In this document: positions 24,011-36,139 of the stretch, piece after piece
Layout: each line of letters begins with the position of its first letter
How positions within the stretch are numbered: position 1 is the stretch's first letter
DNA from: Congeria kusceri
Lineage: Eukaryota > Mollusca > Bivalvia > Myida > Dreissenidae
DNA: 64,000 nucleotides
Direction: 5' to 3'
Assembly (NCBI GenBank): GCA_027627225.1
Contig: CM051030.1
Location: forward strand, 28,267,927-28,331,926
Position numbers and translations under genes: made by a program
Notes under the pieces: model-generated
Told to the model about the DNA's origin: nothing
The model's input: only the letters and a program-made list of their open reading frames with translations
The model's database searches: none

Positions 24011-24375
24011 AGGGGAGAATGTGCATTTTATATTGGATTTTTAACGTGTTCTTATTTACGTACACATCGGGTAAGCAATTAACTAAACATCTGTATTGAT
24101 TACTGCAACAGAAAAACAAAGTATATTTAATCCTTTCATTAAGCTCTTGTTTATTAAACACTTCCAATTAATCGGAACATCTGTTGGATTAATTTAAAGA
24201 TCGGTTTATATAATGTTTCGTTTAAATCTTAATAATAATGTGTGCACAATTACATCAACAAATGTCATCCATATCATTACATTTTTGTGTAAACTGTTTT
24301 CAGTTTTAAAGTTAAACGTCATTTTACGAGAATGTATTCAAATAATGCAAACACCTCGAACGAGAATATACGCAT

Positions 24376-26228
24376 ATGCTTCGTCTATTTTTAGAAGTAC
24401 TGTTTCTGGTCCTGTTTTCAAAACCAATATTGCAAGGATCTTCGGCAACTTTCAAATGCGAATGCGATGAAGATGTGCTTGGTATACGATGTGGAAAAAG
24501 TAGTTCTCTGCCACTGCTTTCAGTTGGTACAATATGCAACATGGGTAACAATGGGGTCTGTACTGCAATCGTTTCCGAAGGTGAACCAAATTACACGTTA
24601 TACAGTTACAACTGCACTTCGAATTCAAGCCAGACACTAACTGTGAAGAATCTGATAAAAATAATGACGGATGGAAATGGCAGTGTGTGGCATTTCCCAG
24701 ATGTGGAGGAAACACACTTAGCAATGTTGTAGTTTAAAACATCGACGTTAAGTAAAAATTAGTTCGATTGCATTAATATATTATTCATAAGGTTGATGTA
24801 ATTTTAGTGTAAATTTCATGTTTCAATTGAATTATAACGGCGGATAATTATCAAATTTATGTTTAGCTGTGCTCTGAAGATATCTAAATCGTTCATTCCG
24901 ACACTGTAGTTTACCACACTGTCACATTTAACAATATAACGATGCAGGACACCAAAATAAGGACTAACGCCAATAAGACTGGCTTTATATGTGTTCCACG
25001 TGCCTTATTACCGTTCCAGTTAGCTATTTCACACTGACACCAGACATTGACATTCTTTCTGCCATTGAGGATGACGTATTACAGATTAAGTGCTTTACGT
25101 CACCTGGCAAACCATTCCCAACTATCAGTTGTTACAAGAGTAGCAACACGCAAACCACCGCGACCCTCAATATAACACACTAATCGTCTTCGTTTGCTAG
25201 CGAAAATGGAACAAACAGCACACTTGTGCTGTTGATGTCAAGAGCAGACAACGGAGTCAAAATTTACTGTACTGCGGAAAATGTTGCAGCCCTAATAGAA
25301 TCAAGGAGACTTCCCTTAAAAATTGTGTGTATGTCTTGTTATTATCAACACCTCTCATATTCGTTGCATTGTTTTCTACTACAAAATATCATTATTTACA
25401 TACAACTACTATTTCTCTCTATGTTCCTGTCGTTTATATATCAAGTAGTCGTATTATACCATTATGTCACAAAGATGGACCTAGCACGCTAGTTTGTACG
25501 TATCGAGGGCGAACAGAGAGTGGCCCAATCTGGATAATTCAAAACAGTACACGTGGACACATCCCACAGGTCTTTACTACGGACAATATTTGACACATGC
25601 TAGTTTTCACACATTGCATGATGGCAATTTTACGGCCCAAGCAAGAAGCACAATGTATGCAACTGGCAGTGCAGTAGGTGTTAATAAAACTAATCAACAC
25701 AATATTCTGCGGAGTGGTTTGTGTAAGTAGTTTAGTGTAGCATTAATACATAATTAATATCACACACTTGTCCACATTTCAACATGTGAACGTGTAAACG
25801 TGTAAGGAGATAATTTAAAATACAAACAGCTAAATGTGTGTGTTATTAAAGACTGCATTAGGGAACAATACCTCACTATGAATTGATTAATACATACGAA
25901 CTGATAAAACCAAATGATACCAATGAATTATGATATGAAACATACATAATCAGTGTGCTTTAATTTTCTAATTCTGCTCCCCCAACACCGCCACAGCTAA
26001 CGATTGACAATGTCACAGTGTTTGGCACTGTAAATGTCATCATTGGTAACAATCTTAATATTAGCTGCTTAAGTCATAGATACCCCCCGCCTACATCGTA
26101 CGCTTTGTCACCTTGTGGTACTGGAAATAGCACTGATCTTGTACTCTGAAATTTACAAGATCTGGTAATTAACGTTCAGTACACGTGTACAGCGGAAAAC
26201 GTCATGCAACCAAAAATTGGTGGGTGGT
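24376..26228 (+). pseudogene. Broken Ig-superfamily receptor gene (several exons)
   Basis: An ATG at 24376 opens a signal-peptide-like leader (MLRLFLEVLFLVLF) and a Cys-containing domain (FKCECDEDVLGIRCG); the frame then shifts into CEESDKNNDGWKWQC and FPRCGGNTLSNVVV before a TAA. From about 24911 an Ig C-terminal strand pattern appears (YHTVTFNNITMQD, TGFICVPRALLPFQL). It shifts frame into LTPDIDI, DDVLQIKCF and, after a stop, SRADNGVKIYCTAENV. At about 25450-25722 comes a further domain (STLVCTYRGRTESGPIWII, frameshift, then LHDGNFTAQARS) with a good donor GTAAGT at 25723. The last exon starts after CCACAG at 25997 (NNLNISCLSH, a stop, QYTCTAENV). The many independent frameshifts and stops indicate a pseudogene. 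It shares the strand pattern of the exon at 63.1 kb. Confidence 0.65.
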
Positions 26229-26239
26229 AACAGGAAATT

Positions 26240-29200
26240 CGAGCTCGATTGTGAATTATATGTACAGTGTAATACAGTGCATTGCATAAATAAGAATATT
26301 TTATAGCCAATGAAATAACTGAATTGAACCAATTATATGCAACTCTTAATAATTATAAAATTGTTCTTAACAGATGTTCTATATGGCTTTCGTTTGGCTA
26401 TTTGTAACCTCGCCTTCCAGATAATGGAGTAAGCATTACCATACATGGGTATCTACTATTTACATGTACGTTTTACTGCGCTCGCTCCGCCCTTCTATAC
26501 CAAAGATTTTACTTAATATATTCTAAATATTACTTAGTGTACCTCATGGGCAAGTAACAATCTCAATAAGTATATACGAGTTGGTTGTAGGCTATTTAAT
26601 ATGCCGTATACTTTAATATACACGTTATATATTAGTATCTAGCTCCATACAGTACATAACTGAACAAAGGTAGAACCAAGTGTTTAACTTGAATATACAC
26701 AACCTAAAATTACCACATTCTTCGATATTGATACTCTATTAACCGTAAAACATTGACATGTATTATAACGCTTCTATAAAACATTAAGCATTGATAATTA
26801 CAAGACGTTCTCAATTTGGAGATTGTTCGGTACAAGTTTGCTACTTAAACAAATCATTTACAATACGTTGCATTGGAAAGGTCGTCGTTGTTTATTTCAG
26901 TTTAACTGTGAAATATCAGCTGCCATTCAGTCAACCGTGTTTAATGACATATTATAATTTAACATTTTTAACAATGAAAATTTCCTCATTCGAAATGTTC
27001 ACGGATATGGAATTGGCATACATGATTTAAGAATTCATTACTTCCTTTCTAGATTTATTGATAGATAATAACCCTGACTGTCCAATTAAAACTATTTATT
27101 GTATACTTTAAACTTCCCTTGCTTAATAAGAATTAAATATTGTTTCGCCTATTGATTTAACTGAATAGACGTTAATTCGTAGCTTAAGAGTATATGTCAA
27201 CGAAAAGGTTATCTCCCTCAGCATTTATAATGTTTATATGTTCAAAACATGAGCAATATGAAGGCGTATACAATAAATAACGTGTGAATAATTTACTACA
27301 TTATGATAATTTTGATAAAAACGAACAAAGAAAAATACTTAAAAACAGAACTCACGACGACGGAGTCGTAAGAACGAATGACAGTTGACAGCGCCGTAAC
27401 CAATTGCGCTATTTTGACTTGTTAAAATGAATGTGCATAGTATGGCTATATAAGATACCGACACATCCGACGACAAATTGTAGACAAGAAAAGGGCCAAA
27501 CAAACAATATCTTAATTATGTAATGATTTCGTTCTCAGTATGCAAAAACTCTTTTTCCATTATATTGACATTATTGTGACCTTTATTAAATGCCAATATT
27601 AATATGGAGCCCTTTTAGTTGAGATAGTCCCTTTAAAGTGTGTGTGTACGCTTTTTATTATAACCAATATTTTACCAAATAAGCATATGATAGTGTAGTT
27701 CAAAGTAGCTTAAAATCAACCGAACACTAGTTTTGACAATAAGGCTTGCCAATTTTGCGTTTTACAGCAATGGTCCTTATGCAACTGTATTCCCTTTTAA
27801 ATCGATATGTAATAATCCATTTTATTATGTTATGTCAATATACGCCATTTTGCCTATTGTTAGATTGTACAAACACATTGTAACACTATGTATTGTAAAT
27901 ACATTTCATTCTATATTAATTCACCTGGAGTACATGCGGACCTTCTGTTGTAAAATGGCATTTTAAATGGGCGAAACCTATTTCATTTTACTCATAATTA
28001 TTGTTGGGGTACATACAAACAAACACATCACAGCACATACAGATACGCGAATAGACCACCCAAAACATTACTCGTGGTTGAGCTTAATAAATACGACAAG
28101 TAAATACGCGTAGATGTTTAAGAGGTACACCATTAACTTTATAATTTTAACACACACTATAATATAGATGTTTAATATTACACACATAAAAGTAATATAT
28201 TTTGACCTAGTGTAATAAAATGCTAATAAAGTCGCGAGCTGTAAGACATATGCTTAATTGAAGAGTGTGCTTTTTTAACAACACGATTTTCAGTCATTTG
28301 AAGAAAGGACCCGCGTGTCAGGTCGTCATATTAATTTTTAGGTATAGAAATGATAAAAGTCCAGAGACATCATCATTATTTTATGATACCAAGTTACTTT
28401 AAACGTTTAATATGTATTCACAAATATAACGACTCAACCAAATGAACGGAAACAAAATGTATGTATCTCATCATCCTCCGTTTCCATATTCGTGAATTAC
28501 CGGTTACGATATCTAAAAATCTCACCTAATTGGAAGCTGTATAAAATGTTATATGTGGGTCTTACATCCTTAATGTATTTACTGATTTTGACAGCATACT
28601 ACTAATCGATTCGATTCCTGTTGATAAGAACAACCGATCCTGTTACCAACCCGGAGTTCATCGCCCACAGACAGTTCATTGTTTAAACATTTGTCCTTGA
28701 AATTTGTATATTGAGGATATTTGTTGGAAATAGTAGAATATCGATTTGAATTCACGAGTGATCATATAAATTTATATTTTCAGCAGTGGGGCAGCCACTA
28801 GTGAAAATATTTATTACGGGAAAACCGCCTATAGATAACGCGACTACCTGTCTATTTGTTGTTGTTGTTGTTGTTGTTTCATTTCCAATACCTGATGACT
28901 TTAAAATCTCTGTTCCGGAAGTGTCAATCGCAATCGGATTCTTCCGGTTCCGGAAGTTTATAAATAGGTTCCGTGTTTTAGTAACGATAAACAACACCGA
29001 GCGCAACTGCTAACAGGAAACCAAATTCTTGCATTTTATTGAACCCAAAGAAGATATAACGAAAAGTAAATAGGTGTAAATACAACGCAAAACAAAACGT
29101 CGTCTGTACTCACGTCGATACATTCATTTATTACCAATATTTAATGCGCAAACTTAATAATTTATCATTAATGTTGTAGAAAACAATGGTGCTGTATTGT

Positions 29201-29740
29201 ATTTGTATATATTTCAATAATTTTACTTGGTAACTTGATGATAGGCATTTGTAAAAACTTGATAAAGTTGATAAATTATACCTAAATAGTTTAATACTGC
29301 AATATTACAGTTAAAAGTGACAAAAAGAGTGAAATAGTTTTGAACTGTTTTGACGAGTCAAACAAAAAGTGGAAGACAATTGACATAGTATTTTATTCTG
29401 CTTACGTTCAATGCAAACTTGAAATAAAACCGAAAATTCAATACAGCGATAATAATTCTAGATCTGCATCCTAGAACAAAGTATTCGATCTATGTTGAAA
29501 CATATTTATTTATAATCTTAAGTTTTAATACATGTATAAATAGCCAATGTAATAATTCACTGTCAATTATATAAATATGTTGGCAGTTTTCTGCAACATG
29601 GTATTACAAATTACTTTAAAAACAACTTATCTACTCGGTTGCAGCCACTCTCATCCACTCACAAAATGGACAAGATGCAATTTGAATACGTCACAACAGT
29701 GAATACGTCATGAAATTATGTCGATTTGAATCTCATCAGC
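26240..29740. other. Non-coding AT-rich stretch
   Basis: I see no gene or RNA. It includes a short GTT microsatellite at 28858-28878. Open frames are short and unremarkable. Confidence 0.5.
28858..28878. repeat. (GTT)7 microsatellite
   Basis: Seven uninterrupted GTT units; the local open frames on both strands (poly-Val and poly-Thr) are artefacts of it. Confidence 0.85.
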
Positions 29741-29756
29741 CCAGCCAGCATAAATA

Positions 29757-30535
29757 TATGGGACCCATATGGGTCCAATATGAGCTACCATATGGGGTCT
29801 GTATGGGCTAACGATATGGGGCCAAATGGGATTTTGCAAACTGTATTTGTATGGGTCCCAGATGGGTTGCAATATGGGACCTATGTGGGTTCCATGTGGA
29901 TCCGAGATGGGTCCTATATGGGATACCCATATAGGTCCAATATGGGCTTCGATATGGGTCCTGTATTGGCAATCCATATGGGGCCAAATGGGATTTTGCA
30001 AACTGTATTTGTATGGGTCCCAGATGGGTTGCGATTTGGGACACACATAGGTCCAATATGGGTTTCGATATGGGTCCTGTATGGGCAACCCATATGGGGC
30101 CAAGTGGGATTTTGCAAACTGTTTTTGCATGGGTCCCAGATGGGTTGCGATATGGGACCTGTGTGGGTCCCATTTGGACCCAAGGTGGGTCCTATATCGG
30201 CTACCCATGTGGGTCCAATAATTGGCTTCGATATGGGTCCTTTATAGGCATCCCATATGGGGCCATGTGGGATTTTGCAAACTGTTTCTGCATGGGTCCC
30301 AAATGGGTTGCATTATGGGATACATGTGGGTTCTATATGGATCCAAGATGGGCCCCATTATAGGCTACCCATATGGGACCCATGCAAAAGGTGTTTGCAA
30401 AATCCACTTGGCCCCATATGAGCTGCCCAATTAGGACCCATCCAGGTTTCGATATGGGTCCTCTTTGGGCATCCTATATGGGACCCAGTTGGGTTTTGCT
30501 AACACTGTTTGCATGGGTCCCATGTAGGTTTCGTT
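29757..30535. repeat. Higher-order satellite array 1, built on CCCATATGGG
   Basis: Variants of GGGTCCCATATGGG recur about every 23 bases. A marker word, GGGATTTTGCAAACTG, starts at 29828, 29990, 30106 and 30269 (spacings 162, 116 and 163), showing a higher-order unit near 162 bases. An inverted copy of the marker lies near 30390 and a diverged one at 30490. The core contains the palindrome CATATG. The array stays open in several frames on both strands, which follows from repeat composition, not from a gene. A related array lies 4 kb downstream. Confidence 0.85.
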
Positions 30536-30539
30536 TATG

Positions 30540-32630
30540 TAAAGGTCTTTGATACAACAACACATTTAATCCTTTCTTACTTTAATTGGTTTGCCATTTG
30601 CAGAATATAACACTTACTAGTAATTAACATATGTCTGTTGTCGTTAAAGGGTATTCAATAGATGTGTTAGTTCCTTTATTCATAATGTTAACCGGACAAT
30701 GCATTTGTGTACTTCATATGTACAATCAATCACTTGTTTTCTACATGTAAACAGGAACAATAAACAATCACACACTATTCATGATGACATTTTGGTCTGT
30801 GTTACAAAAATGGACCATACCATTCAGATCATATTCACTAGTCTAGAAAGATACAATTCGGTAAATAAAGCATGATTGTGAACTGCACATGTGGCACAAT
30901 AAAACAGCAATAAAAGAATAACACATTATGAGTAAATTCAGACACATTTAAAAGCCGAACACAGTGTGAACAAATCTAATACTTGATGTGACTCTATAGC
31001 ACACAGCCTGTACTGGTAGTAAGGTATGATAATGGAATCAAATGCGAGACAAGTCCACCAGTAGATATACCAATCTTACAGCATTGCATAGTATGGACCA
31101 ATTAACCGAACAAAGACGTTTTAGTATGACTATATTATCAGAATTTACAAACAAAAAATGTAAACATGTAAATATAGGCCTCCGGCCCAGACTACAACAT
31201 AAATAGCATATATACATAATGAAATATACCACCTTGCGTTAATAATATTGATAATATGTATCAGGCACAGAATACAGCATATAAAACAGTTTCAATGCTT
31301 GTAAATTCCAACAGACAACTGTGTTATCATAGAATCAATACAATGTATTTGTCTGGCCCAGAATACAACGTAAGTGTATATTATGGTTTCAAATCAATTC
31401 AGACATAGCAATGTGTTTCCATTCTGGCAATATAATTTATATATCCAACCCACAATACAACATAAACAGTTTCAAACAATTCTGATAGTTGTGTTTTCAA
31501 AGCGAAATATAAAAATGTATCGTTCCGAATTAGAGTACCGCATAATTTTAACAGTGCAATACAAAACAATTCAAATAGGCCAATGTGTTAACTTATGAAT
31601 ATTTATAAAGCATAGATTGAGATATATAGTTAACATTTTCAGTAGGTAAGCCTGTTATTTTGATACATGTCATTGCATACACCATTGTTATAAAACATTT
31701 AAAATGGTCACAAGACAAAGGCTCACAAACTAATTCAAGTATGAAAATAGTTAGGGTTGTGTCAATTTGTAAGAGCCAAATCTCAATGATACTAACTTGA
31801 TCATGCATTAATATTCAATATGTAGAAACGGTTAAAACTTTCTCACATTTAATACCGAGCCTTCATTAAACAACAATTGATTCAAAACATAAAGCATGAT
31901 CAAGATAATGTAAAATATAAGGAGGACTGATGTGGTGAAATCAAAGTGTAAGCTAGCAATTCTAAACGATCAAGTATTTCTAAAAAAAATAGTTCAATAG
32001 TTAAAAAGTTATGTTTCTTGAAATAAACTTTTTTTTAAAGAATATTAGCATATAATCTTTTTTTAAATATGTTAAATTACAAGCCTGAAAATATTATAGG
32101 GAATATGTGAATTAGCAAGAGCTGCCTCAGGACAGGGCGCTCGACTATTCACTACACTTAAATTTTGTGAAAGTATAATATATTCTGTCAGTGACTTTAC
32201 ATAATGACCATAAAAACGTCAATCGAATACATGTAGTAGTTACGTATATATGCAGGGCTTCCATTAAGGGAAGATTGGGAGTAATTTACTCGCAGTTTTT
32301 GTCAGAGAACTTCCAAAATTGCAGCCATGGAAGTTGCTGAACTTCCAAAATTGCAACCAATGAAGTTCCATCATGTAAGGATGAACAAGTCAGAAGAAAA
32401 ATTGAGAATTTTTTTCTTAATGTATACCTCTTTCACTGAATAAATTGGCATATAAGCACTTGATGCAAAAGAACTGGCCTTAAAAAACCTTGAATTTTAT
32501 ACTTAATGTACCCATTTCTGAAATGCTCAGGACTTCTGTAGCGCAATACTGTCAAGACTTCCAAATATTATGAGCAAAACTTCCGGGTTTTCAAACGTTA
32601 ATGAAAGCCCTAGATATGTACTTGCACACA
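30540..32630. other. AT-rich stretch without recognised genes
   Basis: I see no convincing gene. Words of the dispersed repeat found at 32.64 kb (CATAATGACCAT, GTAGTAGTTAC) appear from about 32190, and a short AACTTCCAAAATTGCA direct repeat lies near 32310 and 32342. Confidence 0.4.
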
Positions 32631-32639
32631 AATTTAACC

Positions 32640-32960
32640 TGAATATTTCTAAGTACAAAAACGGGTCATAATTCTGCTAAAATGTTAGTCACAGTAATGG
32701 GCATTGGCTAATGACCTTATAATATGACCATGAAGACATGTGAGAAGTTTCAGCTGAATATCTGAATTTAGCTAAATTGCAGATACGAGTTATAGGCCTT
32801 GGTCAGTGACCCCGAAGAAATGCGTGAAGTTTCAATTAAATATCTGTAGTAGTTACAGAGATATGCCCACAAACCTTAACCAGAGCATTATGCCGACGCC
32901 GACGAACCGGTGAGTAGTATAGCTCAAACTATTCGGTTAATAGTCGAGCTAAAACACGTA
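32640..32960 (+). repeat. Dispersed bivalve-type repeat, copy 1
   Basis: The segment contains GTCACAGTAATGGGC, GACATGTGAGAAGTTTCAGC, GTAGTAGTTACAGAGATAT and a 3' end with GCCGACGCCGACG and TAGTCGAGCTAAAA. Matching words occur at 41.24 and 55.08 kb. Repeats with this vocabulary are abundant in bivalve genomes by my recollection; class (SINE- or MITE-like) is unclear. Confidence 0.6.
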
Positions 32961-32969
32961 TAATTATTT

Positions 32970-34160
32970 AAAATTTAAGTCGATGTAATACAACATTTTA
33001 GACTATGATTGCAATCATTTCACTCACAATTACAATTACAATTGCATGTTTTCTAGTTTAAAACTACTGGATTTAAATATCAAGTGTCAATAACACTGGT
33101 AATTATGATGTGCATTGTTTCTCTTATTTAGTGTGTTAAGGGCTAATGAACTTCATTGCTAACTGACTGTCTCTTGTAATGAGCACGAACATACTGGACT
33201 CCATACAAGTTCGGCAATTACTGCCTTGTTAATAGTTAATTGAACTGATCACTGTTTGTTTATCAGAAGCATGGGGTGTTTCACGTTCATTTATTTACAT
33301 CTGCAGCATTTTTGGATCGCACACACCAACAAGTAGCTTTGTTCAGTATCCTCAGTGTACGCTTGCCTTGCATTATTGGTTCCTCGACCTTAACACATGT
33401 TCTGAAATTTCAAATTAAAAATATGTGTGTTGAAATGAAATAAACATGAAGAAATACATAGAATTCAAGACAGTGCGAAACCTGTCAGACAATCATATGT
33501 GACAGACAAAAAATGAGGGTGTCTGACAAAATTTATCACAAACCTTATACATATTATTATTTAAGGTTAGTTATACCTTTGCTTTTTATATAAAGGAATT
33601 ATTACTGCAACAATCAGTGTATGCATTATGTTATGCCAATATTTAGTGTGTGAGATTGCTTAAGCTAATTTATAGAATTAAACTTCTGAACTCAAATGCA
33701 TGTAACTTATTGTTCCAATTAGTGAAATTATTCCAACATTCAATTAATTGCCATATAGTGTACGTTTTAATAAATAATGCAACTTCAACAAAAGCAACTA
33801 TATTGTTTTCCTACTGATAACCCATGCTTTATTTGCACAAAGATAACACGTACAAAACAACACACAAATTTGTGTTTTGATAGTGAAGTAACATTTTTGA
33901 AATAGTCGAGAAATACACGACAATACAGATATATTTACTATAATTCTGATTGAAATTGCAATTATGATTATTAAGTTATGACAAACATTTTTCCAAGTGC
34001 AAAACACATATTTACTTACTTGATATTTAAGAAATGCAAGCTGCATTGTGGTCCTCGAAAGAAAATCTGTATATGACAAAACAAGATGGCGGCCGTGAAT
34101 AACTGCTTTAAACTGGTCACAGAAGCACACATCAGACTGACCGATATGGACATGTTTTCT
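32970..34160. other. AT-rich stretch without recognised genes
   Basis: Nothing recognised apart from short open frames without domain content. Confidence 0.45.
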
Positions 34161-34162
34161 GG

Positions 34163-36130
34163 GTCCCATATATACTTGCTAGTTAGGAACCCATATGGTC
34201 TCTCTTGCTGGGAGGCATATGGGCTTGCGATTGGTGACCCATCTAGGCCTGCTTTTTGGGGGCCCATATGGGCTTTCTTGCTGGTACCCATATGGGTTTG
34301 CTTTTGGGTGACGCATATATAGGCTTTCATGCTGGGACCCATATTGGCTTGTTTGCGTGGGTCCTACCTGGGACTGATCAGCGCATAACAATGTATGTGG
34401 GACCCTCACGCAACCCATGTGGTTAATAAACCCCGTTATAGCCCATATTGGGTCACCATTGGCTGGATTGCCGGGACCGAAACGAGCTTACTTGCTGGGG
34501 ACCCAAATGGGCTATGTTGATGGGACCCGTATTGGGTTGAATGTTGGTATCCCATATGTGTTTGCTTGTTGGGAACCCATATGGGGATGCTCTTTGTGAC
34601 CCATATGGGCTAGTTTGTTGGAGACCCATAAGGGCCATTTTGCTGGGACACTTATGGGATTGCTTTTTTGGTACCCATGTCGGCTCTCATTCTGGGATCC
34701 ATGCGGTCATGCTGTTGTTGACCCATATAGGCTTACTTGTTGAGGACCAATATGGGCTGTCTTGCTGGGAACCATATGGACTTACGTGTTGGGGACCTAT
34801 ATGGGCTTTTTTTTGTTGGAACCCATATGGAGCTTACTTGGTTGGCGCCCATTTGGGCTTTCTTGCAGGGACCCATATGGGCTTGCTTGCCTGGGATCCA
34901 ACTGGGTCTGATATGGGAAATACAACGCATATGGGTCCAACATGGGGCACATGTGGTGTATCAGCCCAGGTATAGCCCATATCGGTCCACATGGGATGGC
35001 TTACTGGGACCCATATGGGCATACTGTCTTGGAACCCATGTGGATTGACTTGCTTGGTCAAATATGGGCCCGGTATGGGCAGAACAATATTTCATGGGGC
35101 CCATATGGTATATTTGCCCATGTAAAGCCGATATTGTGCCCATATGGGCTTGCTTGCTGGGTTCGTGATAGGACCAATATGGGCTTACTAGTTGGGAACC
35201 CATATGGTCTTTCTTGCTGGGACATATATGGACTTGTTTGCCTGCGACCCAAGTGGGTTTAATATGGGCAAGACGATGTATATTGGTCTCACATGTGGAA
35301 GATCAGCCCGGATATAGCCCTTATCAGGCCCACATCTGATAGCTTTACGGACCCATATGGGCATACTTGGAACCCATGTGCGCTTGCCTGCTTGGTCCAA
35401 TATGGGCCCGATATAGACAGAAAAACATATATGGATCCCACATGGGGCCATATGATATATGTGCTCAGGTATTTCCCATATTGAGCCTATTTAGGCCTAC
35501 TTGCTGGGACCCATATGGGGGTGCTTGTTGGAAACACACATGGGCTTTCTCGACGGGGACCCATATGGGCTTGCCCTTTGTGAGCAATATGGGTCTGTTT
35601 ATTTGGATCCCATAGAGGCCATCTCGCTGGGACCCATATGGGCTTTCTTGTTGAGAACCATTATGGGCTCTCTTTCTGGGACTCATGTGGGCTTGGTATC
35701 GGAGGCCCATATGGCTTATTTGGGACCCATTTGGGCTCTGTTGCCGGGACCCATTTGGGCTTGTTTGTTTGTGGACCTATATAGGCTTACTTGTTGGGAA
35801 CCCATATGGGTTTTTTTGTTGGGTACCTTTATGGGCTTGCTTGTCTGGGACCCAAGTGGGTCTAACATGGGCAAGGTGATGTATATTGGTCCCATATGGG
35901 GCCCATGTCGAAGAGTAGCCCAGGTATAGCCATTATCAGACCCACATGTTATGACTTACCGGGACCCATATGGGCATACTTGCAAGAGAACCATGTGGGC
36001 TTGCCTGCTTAGTCCGATATGGGCCCGATATAGGCTGAACAAATAATATATGGGTCCCACATGGGGCCCATATGTTATATTTGCCCACCTGTAGCCCATA
36101 TTGAGCCTATATGGGCTTGCTTGCTGGGAG
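34163..36130. repeat. Higher-order satellite array 2, built on ACCCATATGGGCTTGCTTGCTGG
   Basis: About 2 kb of 27-33-base units with consensus GGGACCCATATGGGCTTGC. A longer composite block beginning near ACCCAAGTGGGTCTAA and ending CATATTGAGCCTATATGGGC recurs at about 34900, 35250 and 35850, giving higher-order organisation. The core is shared with array 1 (CCCATATGGG, GGGTCC), but the flanking words differ (CTTGCTTGCTGG versus GATTTTGCAAACTG), so the two are diverged branches of one family. Long open frames on both strands, rich in Gly-Pro-Ile-Trp, are composition artefacts. Confidence 0.85.
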
Positions 36131-36139
36131 GGGTGTAGC

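Noticed and set aside
23588..24082. 164-codon frame running through the poly(A) tail
   Set aside because: It is the 3' UTR of the Tx1/L1-like element read through A31 as poly-Lys; no domain.
28752..29013. Open frames on both strands around the GTT repeat
   Set aside because: Driven by a microsatellite (poly-Val or poly-Thr).
29708..30434. Several open frames of 70-173 codons on both strands inside satellite array 1
   Set aside because: All six frames are depleted of stops because of the repeat words. The translations are the same Gly-Pro-Ile-Trp-type monotony on both strands, with no start context, splice sites or flanking domain.
34016..35929. Open frames of up to 144 codons on both strands in array 2
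   Set aside because: Same composition artefact as in array 1; overlapping frames on opposite strands cannot all be genes.
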